Assembly (NCBI RefSeq): GCF_000409775.1
Contig: NZ_KE332388.1
Span: 959,666-1,023,665, forward strand
From: Litchfieldella anticariensis FP35 = DSM 16096
GTDB taxonomy: Bacteria > Pseudomonadota > Gammaproteobacteria > Pseudomonadales > Halomonadaceae
Reading direction: 5' to 3'
DNA: 64,000 nucleotides
The translations under genes were made by a program, and so were the position numbers. This document shows, piece by piece, positions 17,306 to 25,693 of the stretch (positions are counted from its first letter, which is position 1; each line of letters begins with the position of its first letter). The notes under the pieces were generated by a model. It saw only the letters and a program-made list of their open reading frames with translations, was not told the origin of the DNA and searched no databases.

Positions 17306-18655
17306 TTAATCATCTTGCATTTGAGAAATTTCATCTACACTTCTCATCTCATCTTCACCGATTTCTTCAGGCATAGATTTTTCCCGAGCAACATTTTCCT
17401 CGTCTAACATTACCTCAAGCCTAATCAGCCTCTCCAGCCTCTTATCTAAGTTTTCACTTCTTTTTTCTACGATACTACTAGCCTCTCGAACACTATCCGT
17501 AACGTGCTGGACAAAAAAGAAAAGGGCTGTAAAGAATATCGGAACCAAGACAGCCATTCCATTTTTATATCTCCCCCATTCTTTTTTTACATCGCCTATT
17601 TTCTCTTGAGTTCTCTCTAATATTCTTCCACCCTCTGATACAGCAGCAGACTCCGGTATGAAATCACTAAGGCTGGTTTTATTTTGATACTTTCCATCAT
17701 AGCCATCACTCAAACCACATGTCGTATGAAACTCTATAGTCGAAAAGTGTTTACCCCTTGTCACCCCGACCGGTTGATCGCTACCATTGTAAAGCATGCA
17801 AAACAAAGCCCCACGATAACCTGGGTCAACTTGCGGACCGTTAGACAGTATCACCCCATTGAAGAACAAAGAATTTTTCAAATCAAATCTAGCCGATACA
17901 AAGCTTGGAAGATTTGCTTGCTCCATGGCTGAAACAATGGCATATGAGTATGGAGGGATTTTTAAAGTTGGCTCATTTTTTGAAAGACTGATATATTTCC
18001 CTTGGCACCATACATCATCACCAAGCCTTAAGTCATAGCTTGCGATAGAAGAACTGGAAGTTGAACCTTTCAACAAAGAGTTACATTTTAACAAAGGTTC
18101 TATCTGCCTCCTTATTAACACCCCTCCTTTACCAATCAAACAATCAATAATAGCCACAACCCCACTAAAAACACTCTGAACCTCTCCACTGAGAACCACA
18201 TCACACCGCTTAACGATATCTAATTGGGCGATAAAATCCCCCGCCCCCATAACTCTATGATTATTGAAGGAGACTCGTTCTTTCTGTTTATCAATATTAT
18301 CTATCGTATCTAAACCAACGGTTACTACCCTTCCGGGATTTTTCCCTCTAAAATCCTTTAAAACATGATAGCTTCCCGGGTCAAAAGGACATATGCAGAG
18401 ATCACTTTCATTCAGGCCATTTACTTCCCTTTTATGAACACCATACTTTTCCCTCCCTACATTTATAACCCAAAGATAATTTTCTTCATCATCCATTGAG
18501 TCGACAAAGTCATATTCAGCATCTTGGGGGTTGCGGCGGGACCTAGTAGTTGTAGGCCTCAAGATTCTTATTTCTTGACTATTCTCTTTAATCGATTCAA
18601 TCAAGGTGGTCTTCCCGGCCCCCCTCACGCCCACAATAAAGATAAAGATAGGCAT
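17306..18655 (-). CDS. Guanylate-kinase-like P-loop / dCTP-deaminase-dUTPase-like fusion with C-terminal membrane anchor
   Basis: 449 residues with an unusual domain order. Residues 1-165 are a P-loop kinase-like domain: Walker A GVRGAGKTT (9-17) and TTTRSRRNPQDAEYDFVD (about 36-53), which mimics the guanylate-kinase nucleotide-binding segment. Residues about 185-345 form a DCD/dUTPase-like beta domain: SYDLRLGDD, SARFDLKNSLFFNGV and QVDPGYRGALFCMLYN. In dCTP deaminases a catalytic Glu sits in the LEFYN part of the last motif; here the aligned residue appears to be Met. Residues about 375-395 are a transmembrane helix (VLVPIFFTALFFFVQHV), followed by a charged coiled coil. It is last in a four-gene operon. 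Related DCD proteins act in phage defence by draining dNTPs; here the role is inferred and catalysis is doubtful. Confidence 0.75.
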   Translation of the reverse strand: MPIFIFIVGVRGAGKTTLIESIKENSQEIRILRPTTTRSRRNPQDAEYDFVDSMDDEENYLWVINVGREKYGVHKREVNGLNESDLCICPFDPGSYHVLKDFRGKNPGRVVTVGLDTIDNIDKQKERVSFNNHRVMGAGDFIAQLDIVKRCDVVLSGEVQSVFSGVVAIIDCLIGKGGVLIRRQIEPLLKCNSLLKGSTSSSSIASYDLRLGDDVWCQGKYISLSKNEPTLKIPPYSYAIVSAMEQANLPSFVSARFDLKNSLFFNGVILSNGPQVDPGYRGALFCMLYNGSDQPVGVTRGKHFSTIEFHTTCGLSDGYDGKYQNKTSLSDFIPESAAVSEGGRILERTQEKIGDVKKEWGRYKNGMAVLVPIFFTALFFFVQHVTDSVREASSIVEKRSENLDKRLERLIRLEVMLDEENVAREKSMPEEIGEDEMRSVDEISQMQDD

Positions 18656-18661
18656 ATGCGA

Positions 18662-19930
18662 TCACCCCTTATAGAAAATACTTATTGTTTCTTGTTTTAT
18701 AGACGTCCATGATTGCCGAGTTCGCTTTTGACTTATTGATCGATCAACTTCAAAAAAAGCTGACCAACCACTTAGTTCAAGCTGCTCTCGCATAAGGTTT
18801 AAACCAATTTCACGGCCGTGATTTTTATGCGGCAATATTGCCGCTATAAAGCCAGTCTCTATAAATTTAGCTTGCCTCTCAACTGCAGAAGCCAGCTCTT
18901 CAGCCCACACTCTTCGAGAATCTTTGTTGAACCGCTTTCTCCGAGCTCCAATTTCTCGCGAAACAAGTATCTTTATTTCCTCTTCGGTATAACCTAGGGA
19001 ATAGAAAGAAAGTTTCTGTGAGTACAAATAGTCTATAGCATCCCCATAAGGCGGAGAGGTAATTATCGCGGAAACAGGAATGTCATAGTAAGACAAGAGA
19101 TCATCGCTAGACGACCAATCATAGACATCCACTCTCAACACCATCCCGTCAAACAAGTTATTATTAGCTCTAACCTCGGTTTTCCTAAGAGAACCCAAGA
19201 ACCTAACAACCCATTTTTTAAAATATGATCTTACATGCTTATAAGTGAAAGCCTTTGGTTTTACATTGTCCGCAATATGCCCCCAGCTTTTCACCTGAGA
19301 TGACATACTTCTGATGTTTGATGAGATCATATAGTGAAAAAACAGCCTTGCGAAGGGACTTTGCAAAGTTAAAGCCTTCTTTAAAAACTCATCAAGTTCA
19401 AGTAGCGAACTCTTATGAATCCAACTCTCCAGTGCCTCATTATTAAGCTGTGGCCTTTTTACCACCACCTCTTCAAACCGTCTTGAACTAGGGGAAAGCA
19501 TGCCATCTAAATATTGTTGCATATCTAAAGCATGCTCATCGATAGCCTCATCCTTACAAAAGATTGACTGACTTGACTCATCGATAAAGTCAACAACATT
19601 CTTAAAGAAAGCTTCAAAATCTTTCTCTGAACATGCTTTCAAAGCTAATAGTCCACAAAAAACATAGCTACTTAAAGCACCGATGGGATTCAAATCAGTA
19701 ACCCAAACTCTGCGCCCTAGTCGTATTGCTTCCGCAGCAGTAGTCCCCACCCCTGAAAAAGGGTCAAAAATAACATCACCGTGTCTAGTCAGACTCTGAA
19801 TTAATGCTGATGGAACTTGGCTTGTAAAAGTACCAGGATACCAATGAGGTAGCGTCGTTACTCCTTTTTGAGCTACAGAAAAGTCCCAATCAATAAGTTT
19901 TAATTGACTAGCAATTGTTGACTTTTTCAC
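18662..19930 (-). CDS. Site-specific nucleic-acid methyltransferase
   Basis: 422 residues, SAM-dependent. Motif I is FDPFSGVGTTAAEA (about 56-69) and motif IV is TSPPYGDAIDY (about 290-300), the catalytic motif of amino-methyltransferases acting on N6-adenine or N4-cytosine. Some 225 residues between the motifs could hold the recognition domain. The order (SAM site first, catalytic motif later) with an SPPY motif fits several subclasses, including Trm-G10-like RNA methylases, so the target is open. The start is GTG in a GTGA overlap with the HD gene; 6 bp separate its stop from the kinase-DCD gene. No restriction endonuclease is in the operon. Confidence 0.8.
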   Translation of the reverse strand: MKKSTIASQLKLIDWDFSVAQKGVTTLPHWYPGTFTSQVPSALIQSLTRHGDVIFDPFSGVGTTAAEAIRLGRRVWVTDLNPIGALSSYVFCGLLALKACSEKDFEAFFKNVVDFIDESSQSIFCKDEAIDEHALDMQQYLDGMLSPSSRRFEEVVVKRPQLNNEALESWIHKSSLLELDEFLKKALTLQSPFARLFFHYMISSNIRSMSSQVKSWGHIADNVKPKAFTYKHVRSYFKKWVVRFLGSLRKTEVRANNNLFDGMVLRVDVYDWSSSDDLLSYYDIPVSAIITSPPYGDAIDYLYSQKLSFYSLGYTEEEIKILVSREIGARRKRFNKDSRRVWAEELASAVERQAKFIETGFIAAILPHKNHGREIGLNLMREQLELSGWSAFFEVDRSISQKRTRQSWTSIKQETISIFYKG

Positions 19931-21246
19931 AGTAGCTCCAATTGCGTTTCAGAGACCTGATCTGGAAACAACGGATCATTTATTTTTTTTATTTCTCCAG
20001 AAACAAACTCACCAAGAACTTCCTTGATAAGCTCATAACAAGCGTGCTCAGACACGTTATTTTTAATAGGCAAGCTTGAAAAAACACCAATAAGCAATTG
20101 GCAACTATCTTGACCTATTATTTGACACTCACCCTTATCTCTTAGGTAAACTTTTATTGATCGCTCTGTCTTACCTTTATCTTTTATGAAATGAACAACA
20201 AAACCATTAGAAACACCTAACCTTCCTTTAAACACAGACTTTATTCTTGCTTCAATTTCATTCTTCACAGGTGCACTAGAAAGACGTGGATAATCTCCTA
20301 TATCTTCAGTTAAAGCTAAAAAAAGCGGGGTGTAAAGATCCCCAGTTCGTAGATTTTTGACGAGTTGTCCAATCTCTTGATTTTCACCAACAGAGCTTTC
20401 TATAAGATGTTCCAGAAATTCATCATCTGTCATTTTCCAATTACTTGACTCAATAAGATTTCTCTCAACAGCAATTTCAATGGCCTTAGTTAACATGGCT
20501 TTAGCAGAAAACTCAGCCCAATCCAACAAAAGAAACCTGTAAAGGTTCTTTCGAATTATTTGCCATTGAGATATTTTATCTACATGATCAGCTGTTATTG
20601 AAACCATGCCTTCATGGCACGAAATATTCTTAGCGAGAGACAGTGCTATTGTCGCGTCTCGCTTGCTGGCTATTCCTACATGGTAGGCAAGGCGGACTAC
20701 ATTATCTATGTTATCTAAATCGATTGTTCCTGAAATAAGCGGCCCATACTCCCCCTCTCCTTTTATCAATGAAGTCACATCAGTCCATATATTTTTAAGT
20801 TTATCGCCAGCTCCGAAAGGCTTTCCTGAAAAGGAGACATTTGCATCAACCATCTGGTGAAAATTCAATTTTTCACCATACATCAAATCTTCATGTTTGA
20901 ATGCTTCATCAATTTCATTGTCTTCTACAACATACTGAAAGGAATGTCCAAATGGCCCAGTCTGCATATCGTGCAAAACTGCTGCTGCAACCATAGGCTT
21001 ACCCCATACGCTGGAAACATTCTCTGCTTGACTTTTCACCCATTCTTTAGCCAAACACATCACACCAAGGACATGCTCAAATCTCGATATTTCAGATGCG
21101 CCAGTTATTAACAAGGAATTTATATTACACATCCTTACATAGCGAAGCCTCTGAACTTCTGGCAAAAAAATCAACGAATACTCAAACTCAGTAAGCTCAA
21201 CCACACCATACAAGGGGTCATAAAACCTCATTTTACGAGCGTCCAT
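19927..21246 (-). CDS. HD-domain phosphohydrolase (dNTPase/SAMHD1-like)
   Basis: About 439 residues from ATG 21246 (MDARKMRFYDPLYG). HD metal ligands are visible in order: His in RFEHVLGV (about residue 57), HD in AAVLHDMQTGPFGHS (about 90-104) and the distal Asp in GTIDLDNIDNVVR. The start MRFYDPLYGVVELTEFE is typical of dGTPase/SAMHD1-type HD proteins, which cut dNTPs to nucleosides and triphosphate. The LHDMQTGPFGHS motif departs from the usual LHDIGHGPFSHS but keeps HD and the second GxxxGH-like part. The C-terminal 120 residues are not recognised. It overlaps the FAD gene by 14 nt upstream and the methyltransferase by 4 nt downstream. Confidence 0.82.
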   Translation of the reverse strand: MDARKMRFYDPLYGVVELTEFEYSLIFLPEVQRLRYVRMCNINSLLITGASEISRFEHVLGVMCLAKEWVKSQAENVSSVWGKPMVAAAVLHDMQTGPFGHSFQYVVEDNEIDEAFKHEDLMYGEKLNFHQMVDANVSFSGKPFGAGDKLKNIWTDVTSLIKGEGEYGPLISGTIDLDNIDNVVRLAYHVGIASKRDATIALSLAKNISCHEGMVSITADHVDKISQWQIIRKNLYRFLLLDWAEFSAKAMLTKAIEIAVERNLIESSNWKMTDDEFLEHLIESSVGENQEIGQLVKNLRTGDLYTPLFLALTEDIGDYPRLSSAPVKNEIEARIKSVFKGRLGVSNGFVVHFIKDKGKTERSIKVYLRDKGECQIIGQDSCQLLIGVFSSLPIKNNVSEHACYELIKEVLGEFVSGEIKKINDPLFPDQVSETQLELL

Positions 21247-22420
21247 TTTTAAACTCCCTTGATGCCAGTACACCTGAAACGGCTGCTTGCAGTAGCCCTC
21301 GAGCATGCCCAGATACATCACCCAAACAATATACATCAGATATGGAGGTTTTAAAGCTCCCCTTCACTGAAAAAGTGTCCCAATGCCAATCAATGAGAGG
21401 CATGTGAATGATATGTGGCTTACTCCAGTCAACAAGCCCTTTTGACATTAAAAAATCTGCAAAATCCTTTAGCTTTGAAACGCTACTTTTCCCATATAAT
21501 TCCTTAAGCAAAGGTTCAGCTCGTCCCAAAAAACCGCTCTCAACAGTCACTCCATTTTCAATCAAACAAGGTTGTATATCATGATAATACGAAACAATTC
21601 TATTTAAAACCTCTGCCTTTGCATCCAAGCGCAATAATATCCCGAAATTTGCTCTTTCTACATTACAACTAGCCACAACTCCACCAGGTATAGAAACCCC
21701 ATTATAATCATAATAATAAACTTCACCTGGCGAATTCAAACAAAAGGTTCGACATCTATCCTTGATAATCTTGGCATCCGGTCCCAGGCTTCTCAACTTC
21801 TTTAAATCTTCTAAACTGAAGAACTCAACCCTTACTCCTACATCAATCCCTTTTCCCTTCGTGGCCTTAACTCCCAAAGATTTAATCAGTGAATTATTAC
21901 GCCTACCGCCGGCAAAGAAGATAGTTTTTGCCGACTCCACAACATCTCCATCATCTGATCTTATTTTTACATCAAATAGTTCACGATCATTCTTTATCTC
22001 GACACATTCGCCCTGTACAACTGGTATATTTTTTGACTTCAGCATCCCATCCAAATGGTTAACCAAAGTATTAATTTCTTCTTTCTCAAGAACCACAGAT
22101 TGGTACTTTCTCAAGCTATCCATCTCTTTATTTACATCATGCGACTCAAATGAAGATGACAGATCCAACTCAAAAAAAGTTTCCACCTCACTTATTGCTG
22201 TATAAAGCTCTTTTTCACTCCCAGCCACATCAAGAAGGCCAAGTCCAGCGGGGGGGAGCGAAAACTTCGCTCCTGAAAACTTAACAAATCCACCAATACT
22301 GCCTTCAGCTTGTGGCAGTGATGCATCAATAACCAGAGGGGAGTAACCAAACTCCTTTAGTTTTAACGCTGAAACGATTCCAGCCAGCCCCCCTCCGATT
22401 ATCGCTACATCATACTTCAT
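21233..22420 (-). CDS. FAD-dependent oxidoreductase, first gene of the nucleotide-enzyme operon
   Basis: 395 residues from ATG 22420, preceded by GAGG 5 nt upstream. The N-terminal dinucleotide-binding motif is YDVAIIGGGLAGIVSALKL (residues 3-21), followed by GSIGGFVKFSGAKF. A second FAD-contact motif near the C-terminus is VYCLGDVSGHARGLLQAAVSG. The fold is that of GlpA/HI0933-like flavoproteins; the substrate is unknown. An oxidoreductase leading an operon of nucleotide hydrolase, methyltransferase and kinase-DCD genes could modify a base or nucleotide, but this is inference. The IS1111-type element begins about 90 bp upstream, so the native promoter may have been replaced or displaced. Confidence 0.8.
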   Translation of the reverse strand: MKYDVAIIGGGLAGIVSALKLKEFGYSPLVIDASLPQAEGSIGGFVKFSGAKFSLPPAGLGLLDVAGSEKELYTAISEVETFFELDLSSSFESHDVNKEMDSLRKYQSVVLEKEEINTLVNHLDGMLKSKNIPVVQGECVEIKNDRELFDVKIRSDDGDVVESAKTIFFAGGRRNNSLIKSLGVKATKGKGIDVGVRVEFFSLEDLKKLRSLGPDAKIIKDRCRTFCLNSPGEVYYYDYNGVSIPGGVVASCNVERANFGILLRLDAKAEVLNRIVSYYHDIQPCLIENGVTVESGFLGRAEPLLKELYGKSSVSKLKDFADFLMSKGLVDWSKPHIIHMPLIDWHWDTFSVKGSFKTSISDVYCLGDVSGHARGLLQAAVSGVLASREFKNGRS

Positions 22421-22510
22421 AACGTCCTCTTCCCATCCTCGCTGAAGGAAATACCTACCGACACAAGCCATAGACCAAATATACCAACCATATGGTGCGC
22501 TCGTCACAAA

Positions 22511-23856
22511 ATGTATGGTCAGCCTGGCTTTCGCAACGTGGATCTTCGACACTGACAAAGTGGGCTTGCGCCAATGTATCCGGGCTCTTGATGGGCACAC
22601 ATCACTGGCGCCCGGCCCTCGATGAGAAGCCGCACCTGTTCGACCTCAAAAAAGCCTCAGCATCGCGATGCTATTTTTGCGATCAGGTTCTCGGACAGGT
22701 GGTGAGCCGTTTGTCGTCATCGTGATCCTACGCCGCAAACCCCGTAGGCTGGGTCAATCTCTCAGGCGAGCGTCGCGCCCGGTGATGGACGGAACTCACC
22801 ACCCTTGGCCAGGATCGCCCAGGCGATTCTGGCCATCTTGTTGGCCAGGGCGCAGGCCACGACGTTCGAATGCCGCCGACAGCCCAGCTCCCTGAGCCAA
22901 TCACCTAATCGATCGTTGCGCTGGTTCTGCCGCTGCATCACCGCGCGGGCGCCCTGCACCAGTAGCCGTCTCAGGTGGCCATCACCTCGCTTGCTGATCC
23001 CCAACAGGCGCGGCTTTCCTCCCGTGGCGTACTGCCGGGGTACCAACCCCAATGATGCGGCAAACTCGCGACCCGAGCGATAGTGCGAGGCATCGCCTGC
23101 CGTCCCAACGATCGCACTGGCTGTAATCGGGCCAATACCCGGAATCGTCATCAGCCGCCGAGCGGCATCATCACGACGTGTGAGCTGCTCGACCTCCTCC
23201 TCCAAGGCGGCGATCTCATCACACAGCGTGTGGTAATGCGCCTGGAGGCGCCGCACGAGCGCCACGAACGCCGTCGGCAAATGCTCCAGGTAAGTATCGA
23301 GACGACGAATCGCCGCATGGCCAACCGGCAGTGCCACACCAAATTCGAGCAGGAAACCGTGGAGGCGATTCATGACCGCCGTGCGTTCAGCGACCAAGCC
23401 CTGGCGAGAGCGGTGTAACGCCGAGAGGAGCTGTTGATCCTCGCTCTTGATGACTGCGAAGCGCATGGTGGGGCGTGATGCCGCTTCGCAGATGGCCTCG
23501 GCATCGACGAAATCGTTCTTGTTGGTCTTGACGAAAGGCTTGACGTATTGCGGGGGAACCAACCGCACGTCATGCCCAAGCGCCTGGATCTGGCGGGCCC
23601 AGTAATGACACCCGGCGCAGGACTCCATCACGACGAGGCAGGCTGGCTGCTGAGCCAAGTGTGGCAGCAGTTTCTGTCGGGATAGGGCTTTGCGTAACAA
23701 GGGCTTGCCGTGACGGTTCTGAGCATGAAGATGGAAGGTCCGCTTGCCCAGATCAATACCGATGATGGCGGGAGTGGTCATGGCGTGGTCCTCTGCAAAA
23801 GAAGAAGCCCAGCAAGCATAGCCTGCTGGGCTTCGAGGTCAGGCTGACCATCTCAT
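22511..23856 (-). mobile_element. IS1111-type element of the IS110 family (ends approximate)
   Basis: One DEDD transposase gene (22762-23781) with subterminal inverted repeats AGGCTGACCAT: at 23841-23851 on the plus strand and its complement at 22515-22525. Subterminal repeats and about 1.35 kb total length fit the IS1111 subgroup. About 250 bp of non-coding DNA follows the transposase stop, where the guide (bridge) RNA of such elements may lie. Exact ends are not fixed because these elements make no clear target duplication. Confidence 0.75.
22762..23781 (-). CDS. IS110-family (IS1111 group) DEDD transposase
   Basis: 339 residues, full length for the family. The N-terminal RuvC-like DEDD domain has GIDLGKRTFHLHA (first Asp), ESCAGCHYWARQI and TNKNDFVDAEAI. 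The C-terminal Tnp_20 domain has MTIPGIGPITASAIVG and the serine-bearing region SGREFAASLGLVPRQ. It appears intact. In this family the transposase is directed to its target by an RNA from the element's own non-coding end (established for IS110 members). Confidence 0.93.
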   Translation of the reverse strand: MTTPAIIGIDLGKRTFHLHAQNRHGKPLLRKALSRQKLLPHLAQQPACLVVMESCAGCHYWARQIQALGHDVRLVPPQYVKPFVKTNKNDFVDAEAICEAASRPTMRFAVIKSEDQQLLSALHRSRQGLVAERTAVMNRLHGFLLEFGVALPVGHAAIRRLDTYLEHLPTAFVALVRRLQAHYHTLCDEIAALEEEVEQLTRRDDAARRLMTIPGIGPITASAIVGTAGDASHYRSGREFAASLGLVPRQYATGGKPRLLGISKRGDGHLRRLLVQGARAVMQRQNQRNDRLGDWLRELGCRRHSNVVACALANKMARIAWAILAKGGEFRPSPGATLA

Positions 23857-23921
23857 TAAAGCCCGCACCTATGAACTGACCCCCGAAAGTTGGACACCGC
23901 TCCAACTGTAGGGGGTTTTGC

Positions 23922-24437
23922 ATGGCGAGGTATTCCAGTGAGTTCAAGTTACAAGTGGTCCTGCACCACGAGAGTCCGGCGGGAGGAAGCAGACGCACAG
24001 CGATACAGTTCGGGCTGGATAGAGGTGTTGTCAGGTCATGGGTAGAGGTCTATCGCCAACATGGTGAGGCAGGATTGGCTCGCCGTACACGCCCCCAGGT
24101 CTATGATCTGGCCTTCAAGCTGAAAGTCGTGCGTTTTCTCGAAGAAGGCGGCTCTCTTCGTGAGGCCAGTGCTTACTTCAACATCCCAGCGCGTACTACC
24201 ATTAGAGAATGGCGGCGCCAGTATGCCTCTCATGGGGTTGACGGCTTGTCTGACCGCCGTGGGAGACCTCGTGTGAAAAAGAAGAAACCGCCATCCTCTG
24301 GTACCAAGGCACCTGACCAGATGTCGCCAGAAGAAATGGCGGAGGAGTTGGCCTATCTGCGAGCAGAGAACGCCTATCTAAAAAAGCTGAAAGCCTTGGC
24401 TCAGTCAAAACGATCAACCGAAGAGAAAAAACGTTGA
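23922..24437 (+). CDS. IS3-family transposase OrfA (IS150 group)
   Basis: 171 residues with two HTH units typical of IS150-group OrfA (RTAIQFGLDRGVVRSWVEVY about 26-45; REASAYFNIPARTTIREWRR about 80-99) and a C-terminal leucine-zipper-like helix (AEELAYLRAENAYLKKLKAL). It ends in EEKKR with a GAAAAAAC run just before the stop. A -1 shift there would fuse it to OrfB, whose frame is exactly -1 relative to OrfA. Confidence 0.92.
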   Translation: MARYSSEFKLQVVLHHESPAGGSRRTAIQFGLDRGVVRSWVEVYRQHGEAGLARRTRPQVYDLAFKLKVVRFLEEGGSLREASAYFNIPARTTIREWRRQYASHGVDGLSDRRGRPRVKKKKPPSSGTKAPDQMSPEEMAEELAYLRAENAYLKKLKALAQSKRSTEEKKR

Positions 24438-25285
24438 TCATCAATGAGCTAAGGCAAAGCCATGCGCTTGCTTACTTGCTGCGTGCAGCTGGCCTTGCGC
24501 GTAGCGTCTATTACTACTGGCGAAAAGTGCTTCAGCGCCCAGATGCTTATGTGTCCGAAAGACAGCTTATCCATCGTATCTTCCATGCCCACAAGGGGCG
24601 CTACGGCTATCGCCGCATGACGCTGGCCCTTCGGAGGGAAGGCTGTCATCTCAATCACAAGACCGTCCAGAAGTTGATGATACAGGCAGGACTAAAATCA
24701 ACAGTGCGACCCAAGCGTTACCGGTCCTTCCGAGGTGACGAAGGTGGTCTCGCCGCCAACCGTCTACAGCGCCATTTCCGAGCAGACCGTCCGCATCAGA
24801 AGTGGGTAACAGATATTACAGAGTTCAACATTCGAGGGGAAAAGGTCTTCCTGTCACCGGTCATGGACCTCTATAACCGAGAAATCGTGGCATTCTCTAT
24901 TGCCCGTACCCCTCGGCTGCCGATGGTCATGGCCATGCTGGGTAAAGCCTTGCAGCAGGTCAAAGATGCCGAAGGGCTGGTTCTTCATTCTGATCAGGGC
25001 TGGCAGTATCAGATGCCTGCCTATCACGCGGCGTTGACCGCTAGAGGAGCCGAGGTCAGCATGTCTCGTAGCGGGAACTGCCTGGACAATGCCGTCATCG
25101 AGAACTTCTTCGGCCTCTTGAAGAGTGAGTTCTTCCATGGCCAGAAATTTACTGGTGTAGAGAGGTTCATCAGGGAACTCCGGGCCTACATACGCTATTA
25201 CAACCATGACCGCATCAAGGCCAACCTAAAAGGCCTGAGCCCTGTGGAATACAGGATCCAGGCCTTGGGGACCGCCACTACCTGA
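24434..25285 (+). CDS. IS3-family transposase OrfB (IS150 group)
   Basis: 283 residues holding the rve-type DDE core: first Asp in WVTDITEF, second in HSDQGWQYQ, Glu in DNAVIENFFGLLKSEF. The N-terminus has the HTH_21-like IHRIFHAHKGRYGYRRMTLAL. The first codon in this frame is TTG at 24434, so it is probably made mostly as an OrfAB fusion by frameshifting on the A-run at 24426-24431. No inactivating change is seen. Confidence 0.93.
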   Translation: MIINELRQSHALAYLLRAAGLARSVYYYWRKVLQRPDAYVSERQLIHRIFHAHKGRYGYRRMTLALRREGCHLNHKTVQKLMIQAGLKSTVRPKRYRSFRGDEGGLAANRLQRHFRADRPHQKWVTDITEFNIRGEKVFLSPVMDLYNREIVAFSIARTPRLPMVMAMLGKALQQVKDAEGLVLHSDQGWQYQMPAYHAALTARGAEVSMSRSGNCLDNAVIENFFGLLKSEFFHGQKFTGVERFIRELRAYIRYYNHDRIKANLKGLSPVEYRIQALGTATT

Positions 25286-25351
25286 ATCAACCCGTCCAAC
25301 TATTGGGGGTCACTTCACCTAGGCGGGCTTATGAGGCACATCGAAACCACA

Positions 25352-25640
25352 TCACTCCCACTCGGTCGTCGCGGGCGGCTTGCTGCTGACGTCGTAGGTC
25401 GCAGGATACGCCTTCCAGCTCGCTGATGATGCGGTTGGAGACGGTTTCCAGCAGTTCATACGGCAGGAACACGACGAGGGCTTGGCTGGTCTTGTGGTAC
25501 CAGTCGGCCTTGTACAGTTCGCGCAGCGGTTCAACCAGCTTGAGCTTCATGGTCTCGGGCAGGCCGCCGACGTTGTGGTGCGACTTGATCACGTGGGCCT
25601 TGATGGCCTTGGCGGCGGCGGATTCGATCACGTTGGAACA
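25352..25640 (-). pseudogene. Decayed partial second copy of guaA (3' region)
   Basis: Near-identical to parts of the intact guaA at 56462-58039 and in the same orientation. Two internal deletions relative to guaA have breakpoints at short direct repeats present in the intact gene: CGGCAGG (fusing 56574-56580 to 56680-56686) and CAGTTC (fusing 56734-56739 to 56902-56907). A 2-nt deletion near the 3' end also breaks the frame. The 3' terminal 40 or so bases (25352-25394) match 56460-56503 almost perfectly. It cannot make GMP synthase. Confidence 0.88.
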
Positions 25641-25693
25641 GTTCTCCGGCGTCGACGCGGATTACCTCCAAGCGCTATATCGAGACAACCACG

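Larger units (their letters stand above)
23872..25317 (+). mobile_element. IS3-family (IS150 group) insertion sequence, 1,446 bp
   Basis: Terminal inverted repeats: left TGAACTGACCCCCGAAAGTT from 23872; complement of the right end TGAAGTGACCCCCAATAGTT from 25317. The 4-bp target duplication CCTA lies at 23868-23871 and 25318-25321. It contains overlapping orfA and orfB, both apparently intact. Confidence 0.93.
23859..25330 (-). terminator. Ancestral terminator hairpin split by the IS3 element
   Basis: Left arm AAGCCCGC (23859-23866) and right arm GCGGGCTT (25323-25330) would pair across a 6-nt loop if the IS (23872-25317) and one CCTA copy were removed. On the minus strand this hairpin follows the decayed guaA segment and is followed by TTTAATGAG. 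The insertion lies in the loop. Confidence 0.65.

Noticed and set aside
18662..19930. Type II restriction-modification system
   Set aside because: A methyltransferase is present but none of its operon partners resembles a restriction endonuclease.
22421..22760. Short plus-strand frame with a Cys pair near 22650-22690
   Set aside because: It lies in the non-coding end of the IS1111-type element and has no supporting start site or homology that I can recognise.
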